Source: Clostridiaceae bacterium
Lineage (GTDB): Bacteria; Bacillota; Clostridia; Oscillospirales; Acutalibacteraceae
Reading direction: 5' to 3'
DNA length: 9,386 bases
Assembly: GCA_016295355.1 (NCBI GenBank)
Contig: JAEDLK010000043.1
Location: forward strand, 1 to 9,386
Below, one piece after another: positions 1 to 6,006 of the stretch (its first letter is position 1; each line of letters opens with the position of its first letter). A program made the translations under genes and the position numbers. Under the pieces are notes generated by a model. The model saw only the letters and a program-made list of their open reading frames with translations. It was not told the DNA's origin and searched no databases.

Positions 1-2134
1 TTTCGTCAACCGTTTCATCCAGCATCCGCAGCACGGTTTCCTTTAAGTTTTCACCGCCCAGCACGCGGTTGCGCTGCGCATAGATCAGCTCGCGCTGCTT
101 ATTCATGACATCGTCATAGTCAAGCACCGCTTTACGGGCGGCAAAGTTCATGCCCTCCTTTTTCTTTTGGGCACTTTCAATGCTCTTGCTCAAAATGCCG
201 AACTGCAACGGCACCGATTCATCCACCTTTAAGGAATCCATCATACCGCTGATGCGCTCGCCGCCGAACAGACGCATCAAATCGTCCTCCATGGAAATGT
301 AGAACACGGTACTGCCGGGGTCGCCCTGACGACCGGCACGGCCGCGCAACTGGTTATCAATGCGTCGGGAGTCATGCCGTTCAGTGCCGATGATAGCCAA
401 ACCGCCTGCTTCTCTGACCTTGTTAGCCTCAGGAGCGATTTCCTCTTTGTAATGAGCATACAGTTTGGCATACTGTTCTCTGGCCGCCAAGATTTCCTCG
501 TCGTCGGTTTCACCGAAGCCGGTAGCCTCCACAATCAGTTCTTCGCTCATACCGTCGTGTTTCAGTTGAGCCTTGGCCAAATACTCGGCGTTACCGCCCA
601 ACACAATATCGGTGCCTCGACCGGCCATATTGGTGGCGATAGTCACGGCGCCGTACTGTCCGGCCTGTGCCACGATCTCGGCTTCCTTTTCGTGATGCTT
701 GGCATTGAGCACATGGTGAGGAATGCCCTCGCGTTTAAGCATTTTAGAGAGCTGTTCACTCTTTTCAATGGTCACGGTGCCCACCAAAACCGGCTGACCT
801 GCCTCATGGCAACGGCGAATGTTTTCCACCACGGCCTTAAACTTGGCCGCCTCGGTCTTATACACAATATCGTCATGGTCCACACGGATTACCGGCTTGT
901 TGGTGGGGATTTCGATAACATCCAAGTTGTATATCTGATTAAATTCCGCTTCCTCGGTCAAGGCTGTACCGGTCATACCGGACAGCTTATCATAAAGCCG
1001 GAAGAAGTTTTGAAAGGTGATGGTGGCCAGCGTTTTGGACTCATGTGCTACGGTAACGCCTTCTTTTGCCTCAATGGCTTGGTGCAACCCTTCGTTATAC
1101 CGTCTGCCGAACATCAACCGACCGGTGAACTCATCAACGATGATGACTTCGCCGTCCTTGACAACATAATCCACATCCCGTTTCATAACACCGTGAGCTC
1201 GAATAGCTTGGGTGACATGGTGTGCAATGGTCATATTTTCGGCATCGTTCAAGTTACTGATTTCAAAGTAAGCCTCGGCTTTGGCGACACCGGATGGGGT
1301 CAGCGTGGCAGTACGAGCTTTTTCATCAACCACATAGTCGCCGTCATAACCGGCATCCTCGTCGCTCTCCTTATCGTTCATTTCCCGAACCTTGCACATT
1401 TTCAGCGTGCGTACAAACCGATCGGCACGGCGATACAGGTCGGTCGAAGCCTCACCCTGTCCGGAGATGATTAACGGGGTGCGAGCCTCATCAATTAAGA
1501 TAGAGTCTACTTCGTCCACAATAGCAAAGGCGTGGCCGCGCTGTACCCGATTTTCGGCATACAGCACCATGTTGTCCCGCAAATAATCAAAGCCCAGTTC
1601 GTTGTTGGTGCAATAGGTGATATCGGCGGCATAGGCTTTTCGTTTTTCTTCGTTGGTCATTCCGTGGACAATCAGCCCGACACTTAACCCCATAAACCGG
1701 TACAGTTTACCCATCCATTCCGAGTCCCGCTTGGCCAAATAATCATTGACCGTGACGATGTGAACACCCTTGCCGGTCAAGGCATTCAAATAGGCCGGCA
1801 GAGTAGCCACCAGCGTTTTGCCTTCGCCGGTTTTCATTTCACTGATGCGTCCCTGATGCAACACAATACCGCCGATAAGCTGAACCGGAAAATGCCGCAT
1901 GGACAACACACGGTCGGAAGCCTCCCGGCAGGCGGCAAAAGCCTCCGGCAACAAGGCGTCCAGCCCCTCGCCCATGGCCAGACGGTCCTTAAACTCGCCG
2001 GTTTTGGCCTTGAGCTGTTCATCGGTCAAGGCTTTGTATGCATCCTCTAACGAAAGGATCTTATCAACCAAGGGCTGAATGCGTTTCAGCTCACGGTCGC
2101 TGTAGTTGCCGAGTAGTTTTTGAAGGAGTCCCAT
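1..2134 (-). CDS. secA: SecA, preprotein translocase ATPase, 3' end outside window
   Basis: SecA is the cytosolic ATPase motor that binds SecYEG and drives unfolded preproteins across the membrane. The frame is open from ATG at 2134 to the left edge, giving 711 codons, so roughly the last 150-200 residues of a usual SecA are missing. Visible motifs are the Walker A stretch MKTGEGKT (residues 100-107), VNDYLAKRD (129-137), the Walker B/DEAD-like region VDEVDSILIDEARTPLIISG beginning near 206, ATNMAGRGTDI around 500-510, IGTERHDSRRIDNQLRGRAG in motor domain 2, and LDYDDVMNKQRELIYAQRN near the truncated end. The start is supported by GAGGAA at 2142-2147 (minus strand), 7 nt from the ATG. It is transcribed alone, away from the AT-rich insert. 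The zinc-binding tail cannot be judged. A large plus-strand frame opposite it is a shadow. Confidence 0.98.
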   Translation of the reverse strand, partial: MGLLQKLLGNYSDRELKRIQPLVDKILSLEDAYKALTDEQLKAKTGEFKDRLAMGEGLDALLPEAFAACREASDRVLSMRHFPVQLIGGIVLHQGRISEMKTGEGKTLVATLPAYLNALTGKGVHIVTVNDYLAKRDSEWMGKLYRFMGLSVGLIVHGMTNEEKRKAYAADITYCTNNELGFDYLRDNMVLYAENRVQRGHAFAIVDEVDSILIDEARTPLIISGQGEASTDLYRRADRFVRTLKMCKVREMNDKESDEDAGYDGDYVVDEKARTATLTPSGVAKAEAYFEISNLNDAENMTIAHHVTQAIRAHGVMKRDVDYVVKDGEVIIVDEFTGRLMFGRRYNEGLHQAIEAKEGVTVAHESKTLATITFQNFFRLYDKLSGMTGTALTEEAEFNQIYNLDVIEIPTNKPVIRVDHDDIVYKTEAAKFKAVVENIRRCHEAGQPVLVGTVTIEKSEQLSKMLKREGIPHHVLNAKHHEKEAEIVAQAGQYGAVTIATNMAGRGTDIVLGGNAEYLAKAQLKHDGMSEELIVEATGFGETDDEEILAAREQYAKLYAHYKEEIAPEANKVREAGGLAIIGTERHDSRRIDNQLRGRAGRQGDPGSTVFYISMEDDLMRLFGGERISGMMDSLKVDESVPLQFGILSKSIESAQKKKEGMNFAARKAVLDYDDVMNKQRELIYAQRNRVLGGENLKETVLRMLDETVDE

Positions 2135-2168
2135 AGCATCGTTCCTCACTGTTATGATTATTATTTCC

Positions 2169-2197
2169 ATTATACCGTAAGTGAACTGAAAAATAAA
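2169..2197 (-). promoter_or_regulatory. secA: secA promoter
   Basis: On the minus strand there is a perfect -10 TATAAT at 2174-2169. Seventeen bases upstream lies TTTATT (2197-2192), a poor -35. The predicted start falls about 28 nt before the secA ATG. The -10 is convincing; the -35 is weak. Confidence 0.6.
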
Positions 2198-2240
2198 GTA
2201 TATTTTGTTACAAAACCAATTTTCTTCAAGCCCCTTTAAT

Positions 2241-2285
2241 AACAAAAAATTCCAAAGCCAAACGAAACGTTTAACGTTGGAATTT
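2241..2285 (-). terminator. Terminator after the toxin-immunity unit
   Basis: Minus-strand hairpin with a perfect 9-bp outer stem (AAATTCCAA 2247-2255 against TTGGAATTT 2277-2285). Read on the minus strand it is followed by TTTTTTGTTATT. A competing 8-bp pairing (2255-2262 with 2283-2290) uses the same right arm. It sits 25 nt past the stop of the small protein gene and separates it from the secA promoter. Confidence 0.65.
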
Positions 2286-2309
2286 GGCTTATGGGTGCCA
2301 TTAAGATAC

Positions 2310-2573
2310 CTATTGGCTTTCACTGTTTTCAAATAACTGTTTAATTTTTTCGTTAATTTTTGCATCCATACCGTTTGGCAAAAGTATTAAATCTTCTTCT
2401 TTAATTGCAATGTCGGCAATATCAGCATTTTCCCCGTAACTTGGAAAATTGACAAGCCAGAAACCGTCAATTTTCCTTTCATCCCAAATCACACCTTGCA
2501 TACCCTTGTGAACGCCTTCTTTTGCATATTTTTCTTTTTCAGCAACTAATTCTACAGGATCTAAATAGTTCAT
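2310..2573 (-). CDS. Small protein, probable immunity (antitoxin) partner, DUF4926-like
   Basis: This 87-residue acidic soluble protein has no signal peptide or membrane segment. The frame opens at 2588, but the better start is the internal ATG at 2573: a GGAGGT at 2581-2586 lies 7 nt before it, and the peptide then begins MNYLDPVELV. The pattern of a hydrophobic 'DPVELV' opening, 'KGMQGVIWD', 'GFWLVNF' and 'EEDLILLP' suggests a small SH3-like beta-barrel, as in DUF4926 proteins. From memory and unverified, DUF4926 proteins are often encoded beside DUF6883 putative toxins. Here the start lies one base past the stop of the toxin-like reading frame, so the two would be translationally coupled, as expected for toxin and immunity genes. 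The frame is intact while the toxin frame is broken, which fits retention of protection. The coding call is firm; the function is inferred from position and a weak family resemblance. Confidence 0.75.
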   Translation of the reverse strand: MNYLDPVELVAEKEKYAKEGVHKGMQGVIWDERKIDGFWLVNFPSYGENADIADIAIKEEDLILLPNGMDAKINEKIKQLFENSESQ

Positions 2574-2574
2574 T

Positions 2575-3131
2575 TTATTGACCTCCATATGGTGTATTTA
2601 ATTTTATTTTGCCGTTTTGTGGTACCATCCAACCGGTGATGTACGAAACCATTTCGCCTGTATCCTTTCTCGGAATACTGACTCTAATACTGATTCTTTG
2701 TCCATATTTATCAAGTTTCCCCAATTCATCATTGCCATTTACATATTTCTCAAGTGCTTGCCTTTCACATTCCAATTGTAAATATTTTGAATCATCAACC
2801 GTATATCCCCAACTTTTAAACATTTATCTTTTCCGTGCTTTTCAGCATATTCAGGGTTAAACAAATACGGATCATATTTGCCGTAATCACTGATTGCCTT
2901 AGCATTTTTCAAAACGGTATTATAAGATATCGGATATAAAAGGCAATGGCAATCAGGATGATGCGGATGCGGCGGTGCTTTTTCTTTTGAAAAATAAAAA
3001 CCGTCAAGCATTCAACATTCGGGGCAGTGGTTATCGCTTAAATTTCTGTGAACCCATTTTATCCACAGTGGTTCTTTTGGCTTTTTTGTACCCCAAACCC
3101 CCGATTTAAACAAGTCTCCGATATAACTCAA
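2575..3131 (-). pseudogene. Interrupted MuF-type/DUF6883-like toxin gene (one TGA, one frame change)
   Basis: Translation would start at TTG 3131, with a strong AGGGAGGTGAT site (3146-3136) 8 nt upstream. Segment one (39 codons, MSYIGDLFKS to NHCPEC) ends at TGA 3014-3012. The same frame continues with MLDGFYFSKEKAPPHPHHPD and CHC, a Cys/His-rich pattern like the C-terminal part of phage Mu F-type minor head proteins. It then gives YLFNPEYAEKHGKDKC (near 2870-2820). There the meaningful reading moves to the -1 frame: FKSWGYTVDD through GQRISIRV and ITGWMVPQNG to the TAA at 2577-2575. Joined, the last part resembles the DUF6883 family, seen at the ends of MuF-linked polymorphic toxins. If all pieces were read through, the product would be about 185 residues. 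It could be a pseudogene, a recoded gene or two sequencing errors. The presumed immunity gene follows directly. Confidence 0.65.
2814..2820 (-). other. UUUAAAA slippery heptamer, in phase, at the toxin frame change
   Basis: On the minus strand the frame opened by TTG 3131 and ATG 3011 reads TGT TTA AAA GTT, so T-TTA-AAA has the X-XXY-YYZ phase of a -1 frameshift site. A slip would give C-L-K-S-W-G-Y, continuing into the frame that encodes the rest of the conserved domain. No clear downstream stimulatory hairpin or upstream extended Shine-Dalgarno was seen. Loss of one T from TGTTTT would leave the same sequence. Confidence 0.4.
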
Positions 3132-3238
3132 TTATATCACCTCCCTTGTATTTGGGCAATATAAGTATAGCTGTTTCAAATGCGACATTCACCGGCATCA
3201 TGAAAAGCTCGTTTTAATGAACATTGAATCATATAAAC

Positions 3239-3272
3239 AAAAAATCCGCCCTCTTGCGAAAACGGATTTTTA
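3239..3272. terminator. Bidirectional terminator after the hydrolase gene
   Basis: Perfect 9-bp inverted repeat AAAAATCCG (3240-3248) and CGGATTTTT (3263-3271) with a 14-nt loop, giving a T run on either strand. It lies about 50 nt beyond the stop of the minus-strand hydrolase gene and before the start region of the toxin remnant, so it separates two minus-strand transcription units. Confidence 0.75.
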
Positions 3273-3321
3273 ATTGAAATTTATGAACCATTTAGATGCC
3301 GCTCTAAAGAAAATCAAACAA

Positions 3322-4350
3322 TCACGATAAGTCTGTGAGAATTTCGTTATGTATTTCTTGTCGCATACGACAAATTTCGTTATAATCATAACCGGTAAAG
3401 TTTGATTTACTGTTCAAAAAGCGTGTGGCGTTGGTCAAAACAATGACAAACAGATTTTCTTTTCTGTTCATGAAAAAGCTTTGTCCGGTATGGCCGCAAT
3501 GGCCGAAACTGCCGATCGGAAATAACTTTCCTGTCTGCGAATAATTTTCATCGACTACCGAATAGCCTAAGCCTCTGCCCTCGCTGAAATTCGGAGTATA
3601 ATTTTGTTCTGCTAATTTAAACCACTTTTCAGAATATAAAAGTTTGCTTTTTTCAAGAACCGCCATTAAAAATTTTTTAATATCATGCAAGCAGGATTGT
3701 TGTCCGCCGCTTCCGCAGGCTTTTCCCATCGCAATTACATTTTCGTCATCGAATCTTTTTGGATTTGCGATTTTATAGCGGTAACAAACGGCGGCATTTT
3801 CCTCGTTAAGAGCGATTTCAAACGCTGTCCTCTTAAGTCCCAAAGGTTTTGCAAGATTCTTATTATATATTTCCTCTAAAGAGATTTTGTGAATCTTTTC
3901 AAGAATTAATCCAAGTAAGATATATCCGTTGCAAGAATAGATAAAATTTTTACCCGGCTCGTAATCCAAAGGGAAAGACAAAATCTCTTCGGCTATGGCT
4001 GCGTTTCCGTCTTTTGCGAAATTCTTGGTAAGTTGATGCCGTACAATCCCGGATGTATGGGTAAGAAGCTGCTTTATCGTAATTTTTTTCTTAGACTCAT
4101 CATCAATATCGAAAAACATGTCCAAAGTATTGTCAAGACTAAGCAAACCTTGATCTATGCTCTGCAAAATCAAGGTAGAGGTTATTAGAACTTTTCCCAT
4201 ACTTGCAACATCAAAATAGGTATACTCATTCACATTATCTGAAGTTATGATTTTTTCTTCTCCGTCTTTATATACCAAAATCGCATAAGAATCAAAGCAT
4301 AAATTTGCACATTTGGTTTCCATTAATTTTTTTGTGTTTTTAAGTTCCAT
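3322..4350 (-). CDS. Serine hydrolase, class C beta-lactamase/penicillin-binding fold
   Basis: This 342-residue protein belongs to the beta-lactamase-related serine hydrolases (AmpC, DD-peptidase and esterase relatives). The nucleophile motif SxxK is S50-M-G-K53. The third motif is HTG at 287-289 in GHCGHTGQSFFMN, followed by the typical strand LFVIVLTN. Other family marks are TIKQLLTHTSGI (91-102) and YILLGLILE (143-151). The second motif, usually Y-x-N, is YSCNGY at 138-143. Tyr is kept, but Cys stands where Asn is common and Asn comes one position later, so catalysis may differ. There is no signal peptide, which suggests a cytoplasmic esterase or peptidase-like enzyme rather than a secreted beta-lactamase. 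The start has AAGGAG at 4359-4364, 8 nt upstream. It is divergent from the AraC-type gene, which probably controls it. Substrate unknown. Confidence 0.93.
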   Translation of the reverse strand: MELKNTKKLMETKCANLCFDSYAILVYKDGEEKIITSDNVNEYTYFDVASMGKVLITSTLILQSIDQGLLSLDNTLDMFFDIDDESKKKITIKQLLTHTSGIVRHQLTKNFAKDGNAAIAEEILSFPLDYEPGKNFIYSCNGYILLGLILEKIHKISLEEIYNKNLAKPLGLKRTAFEIALNEENAAVCYRYKIANPKRFDDENVIAMGKACGSGGQQSCLHDIKKFLMAVLEKSKLLYSEKWFKLAEQNYTPNFSEGRGLGYSVVDENYSQTGKLFPIGSFGHCGHTGQSFFMNRKENLFVIVLTNATRFLNSKSNFTGYDYNEICRMRQEIHNEILTDLS

Positions 4351-4371
4351 AAAAACAACTCCTTGAATGAC

Positions 4372-4400
4372 ATTGTAGCATATTTTAACGATATTAAAAT
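4372..4400 (-). promoter_or_regulatory. Possible promoter of the hydrolase gene
   Basis: A -10-like TACAAT lies on the minus strand at 4377-4372, about 22 nt from the hydrolase start codon. The region 17 bp upstream is ATTTTA (4400-4395), a poor -35. A weak -35 overlapping candidate operator repeats is what an activator-dependent promoter looks like, but this is inference. Confidence 0.4.
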
Positions 4401-4418
4401 ACGAAAATTCCGATATAT
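4381..4418. promoter_or_regulatory. Candidate operator repeats between hydrolase and AraC-type genes
   Basis: Two overlapping signals lie in the 126-nt divergent gap. First, a perfect 8-bp inverted repeat TATTTTAA (4381-4388) and TTAAAATA (4394-4401) with a 5-nt spacer. Second, a direct repeat CGATAT at 4389 and 4411, 22 bp apart, about two helical turns, which is the usual geometry of AraC-family half sites. Both lie upstream of the possible hydrolase -10. AT-rich sequence produces such repeats by chance, so support is modest. Confidence 0.4.
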
Positions 4419-4431
4419 TAGCACATTTCGG

Positions 4432-4460
4432 TTGAATTGTGTTTTACAAGTTGATATAAT
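4432..4460 (+). promoter_or_regulatory. Promoter of the AraC-type regulator gene
   Basis: TTGAAT (4432-4437) and perfect TATAAT (4455-4460) with a 17-bp spacer. The predicted start near 4467 falls inside the Shine-Dalgarno (GGAGG 4464-4468), so the message would have a leader of about 10 nt and lose most of that site. A weaker upstream pair, TTGTAG 4373-4378 and TAAAAT 4395-4400, is an alternative that keeps it. Confidence 0.6.
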
Positions 4461-4476
4461 ACAGGAGGTGATAATA

Positions 4477-5244
4477 ATGTTTGATAGTAATTGGAATCAT
4501 ATCATAATCGAAAATGTTTTTCCTGTGTATGTTCCCAAAGAAGAGATAGGTAAAAAAATTCGCACTTTCGGTGAAACGAAATTTTATCAGTTAGGCATTA
4601 AATTTGAAGGTGAAACCGAGATTTTTTACAACAAGAAGAAAATCACTTTTTCTGCCGGAGATGTTTTGTTTTTACCGAAAGAAAATCGGGCAGACATTCC
4701 ATACAATAAGACATTTATAAAAAGCGGAACCGGAATATGTATCTTTTTTAACTCGGATCATTTTCTTCACGATAAACCGGTATTGTTTAAAAATGGCAAA
4801 TTCGTAGAATCTCTGTACCGCCAAATCTGTAACAGTCATCAAAGGAAAGATAATTTTAAAACACTTTCTCTTTTTTACGAAATAATATCCTTCCTTAACG
4901 AAAGTATTTCCGAAAAGAGCAAATTAGACTGTGCGACGGCATATATCGCCGATCATATCAATGATTCTTTTATAGATTTACAGTTGTTGGCACAGCAATC
5001 GGGTGTTTCGGAAGATTATTTTCGTCACCTTTTCAAGCAAATCTATGGGGTATCTCCCACGCAATACATTGCCGAACAAAAAATCATATGCATCAAAGAT
5101 CATTTGTTGACAAGCGGAAAAAATATCAAAGAGATTTCTCGTCTTTCCGGGTTCCGCGACCAAAACTACTTTTCTCGTTTTTTTAAAAAGCATACCGGAT
5201 TAACGCCCGGGGAATTCAAAAAAAGATATGGGACAATTTACTGA
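4477..5244 (+). CDS. AraC/XylS-family transcriptional regulator
   Basis: This 255-residue protein has two parts. Residues about 25-100 form a cupin-like sensing domain (FYQLGIKFEG, ITFSAGDVLFLPKE). Residues about 155-250 form the paired helix-turn-helix domain: first HTH IDLQLLAQQSGVSEDYFRHL (166-185) with LFKQIYGVSPTQYI, second HTH NIKEISRLSGFRDQNYFSRF (216-235), then the family signature ending KKHTGLTPGEFKK. The frame is open to a TTG at 4363, but ATG 4477 is preferred because AGGAGGTGAT (4463-4472) sits 8 nt before it and the cupin domain begins just after. It is transcribed away from the hydrolase gene, and the shared gap holds candidate operator repeats. The likely role is ligand-responsive control of the hydrolase and perhaps of itself. 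The ligand is unknown. TGA is the stop. G+C is low, like the rest of the insert. Confidence 0.93.
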   Translation: MFDSNWNHIIIENVFPVYVPKEEIGKKIRTFGETKFYQLGIKFEGETEIFYNKKKITFSAGDVLFLPKENRADIPYNKTFIKSGTGICIFFNSDHFLHDKPVLFKNGKFVESLYRQICNSHQRKDNFKTLSLFYEIISFLNESISEKSKLDCATAYIADHINDSFIDLQLLAQQSGVSEDYFRHLFKQIYGVSPTQYIAEQKIICIKDHLLTSGKNIKEISRLSGFRDQNYFSRFFKKHTGLTPGEFKKRYGTIY

Positions 5245-5440
5245 TTATACAAAAATTCTTAGCCTTTTTGCAATGAGTATTCATAATAATTATAAAAACA
5301 AATTTTATATATCATTATCGAAAAAATAATACCATCTACGGCCGATTGATATACCATTGCTTTCGCCATTCAATGATCATTCATCACATCCGCTTAAAGA
5401 CATAAAAATTTAATATTTATATAAATAAAAAAATAAAAAA
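5245..5440. other. AT-rich gap with no supported gene
   Basis: About 195 very AT-rich bases after the AraC-type gene. The only pairings seen are A/T-only or very short (for example ATGA-TCAT at 5274-5285), too weak to call a terminator. A 36-codon minus-strand frame beginning MAKAMVYQSAVDG lacks a ribosome binding site and is not called. Confidence 0.5.
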
Positions 5441-5477
5441 GGGCAGACTTAGCAATCATAAATCGCTAAATCTGCCC
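5425..5477 (-). terminator. Strong minus-strand terminator hairpin
   Basis: Arms 5441-5453 and 5465-5477 (outer GGGCAGA/TCTGCCC) form 13 pairs around an 11-nt loop. The single C-A mismatch on the plus strand becomes a G-U pair on the minus strand, and a T-rich tract follows on that strand (A-rich 5425-5440 on plus). It therefore acts on minus-strand transcripts, perhaps as a second stop behind the tRNA operon. It lies at the boundary of the AT-rich insert. Confidence 0.75.
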
Positions 5478-5491
5478 GAATAATCTGTTTC

Positions 5492-5508
5492 GGTGGTTCG
5501 AATCCACC
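5492..5508 (+). other. Isolated tRNA T-arm-like sequence, opposite to the tRNA operon
   Basis: GGTGGTTCGAATCCACC is a 5-bp stem with a 7-nt TTCGAAT loop, the exact form of a tRNA T-arm. The next bases (TTGTAGG) would have to be an acceptor strand, but no matching 5' half, D-arm, anticodon arm or CCA is present. It could be the remnant of a tRNA left by integration or a chance palindrome. Confidence 0.4.
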
Positions 5509-5563
5509 TTGTAGGTCGTTGGCATCCATAAAAATTCAACTTAAAAAATGGGGGTAAAAAGCA

Positions 5564-5592
5564 CGAAAACCCCGATAAAATCGGGGTTTTCG
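5564..5592 (-). terminator. Terminator of the tRNA-Thr/tRNA-Tyr operon
   Basis: Perfect 13-bp inverted repeat CGAAAACCCCGAT (5564-5576) and ATCGGGGTTTTCG (5580-5592) with an AAA loop. It lies 28 nt past the CCA end of tRNA-Tyr. The TTTT run is inside the arm and readable on both strands. Confidence 0.85.
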
Positions 5593-5620
5593 GCACGGCA
5601 TCTAAATAGACCGTAACACT

Positions 5621-5705
5621 TGGTGGGAGAGGATGGATTCGAACCATCGAAGCTAGAAGCAACAGATTTACAGTCTGCCCCCTTTGGCCACTCGGGAACT
5701 CTCCC
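5621..5705 (-). tRNA. tRNA-Tyr (anticodon GTA)
   Basis: 85 nt including encoded CCA. The acceptor stem GGGAGAG (5705-5699) pairs with CTCTCCC, followed by A-CCA ending at 5621. The anticodon loop CTGTAAA carries GTA. A long variable arm makes it a class II tRNA, as bacterial tRNA-Tyr are. The T-arm is GATGGTTCGAATCCATC. It is second in the operon, 45 nt behind tRNA-Thr. Confidence 0.96.
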
Positions 5706-5750
5706 ATATTCAATTGGTGCTCTGAAAATCAGCCGACATCTTAAAAAAGA

Positions 5751-5826
5751 TGGAGCTGGTGGACGGACTTGAACCCCCGACCTGCTGATTACAAATCAGC
5801 TGCTCTACCAACTGAGCTACACCAGC
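5751..5826 (-). tRNA. tRNA-Thr (anticodon TGT)
   Basis: 76 nt including encoded CCA. The acceptor stem GCTGGTG (5826-5820) pairs with CACCAGC, then T-CCA. The D-arm is GCTCAGTTGGTAGAGC. The anticodon stem CTGAT/ATCAG encloses the loop TTTGTAA, anticodon TGT, which reads ACN threonine codons. The T-arm is TCGGGGGTTCAAGTCCGTC, with some non-perfect pairs. First gene of the operon. Confidence 0.96.
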
Positions 5827-5845
5827 AGATTTTGAACGCTAAAAT

Positions 5846-5874
5846 ACTATACCACATCAAAGCAGGCTTGTCAA
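5846..5874 (-). promoter_or_regulatory. Promoter of the tRNA operon
   Basis: On the minus strand a perfect -35 TTGACA (5874-5869), a 17-bp spacer and -10 TATAGT (5851-5846). The predicted start is a few bases upstream of mature tRNA-Thr. Near-consensus, as expected for a stable-RNA promoter. Confidence 0.9.
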
Positions 5875-5904
5875 GTCTTATTTTCTGCTGTTTTTCATTT
5901 TTGC

Positions 5905-5933
5905 TTGTGATGGGTTGGGCGATGTGCTATGAT
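5905..5933 (+). promoter_or_regulatory. Promoter of the 424-residue unknown protein gene
   Basis: TTGTGA (5905-5910), 17-bp spacer, then TATGAT (5928-5933) preceded by TG-C, an extended -10. Transcription should start near 5940, giving a leader of about 72 nt before the ATG at 6012. It is divergent from the tRNA promoter. Confidence 0.7.
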
Positions 5934-5936
5934 GAG

Positions 5937-6006
5937 GGTGGCAAACCACCGTTCCTTTTGGAACGATGGGCATCACACCCATCCTATTCGGGTGACGAGG
6001 AGGAAC
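5937..6006 (+). promoter_or_regulatory. Structured mRNA leader with possible Shine-Dalgarno sequestration
   Basis: Consecutive inverted repeats are GGTGG-CAAA-CCACC (5937-5950, partly upstream of the predicted start), CGTTCC-TTTT-GGAACG (5950-5965) and GATGGG-CATCACA-CCCATC (5965-5983). An alternative pairing is CACCC 5976-5980 with GGGTG 5990-5994. Bases 5951-5959 (GTTCCTTTT) can instead pair continuously with 5998-6006 (AGGAGGAAC), 7 Watson-Crick plus 2 G-U pairs, covering the whole ribosome binding site (5998-6003). No known riboswitch class was recognised. Confidence 0.45.

Noticed and set aside
374..1474. 366-codon open frame on the plus strand
   Set aside because: It lies wholly antisense to secA, whose motifs are unmistakable, and its translation has no recognisable domain or ribosome site.
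2609..2860. 83-codon plus-strand frame
   Set aside because: Antisense to the toxin domain, with no ribosome site or recognisable family.
3012..3014. UGA read as Trp by a changed genetic code
   Set aside because: TGA terminates the AraC-type gene and the 424-residue gene here, and Trp is coded by TGG throughout.
5456..5713. 85-codon minus-strand frame
   Set aside because: It runs through tRNA-Tyr, a terminator and the T-arm-like palindrome.
5951..5983. Known riboswitch class (c-di-GMP, fluoride, preQ1, ZTP) from the GGCAAACC segment
   Set aside because: Only a short local resemblance; core motifs and junctions of those classes are missing.
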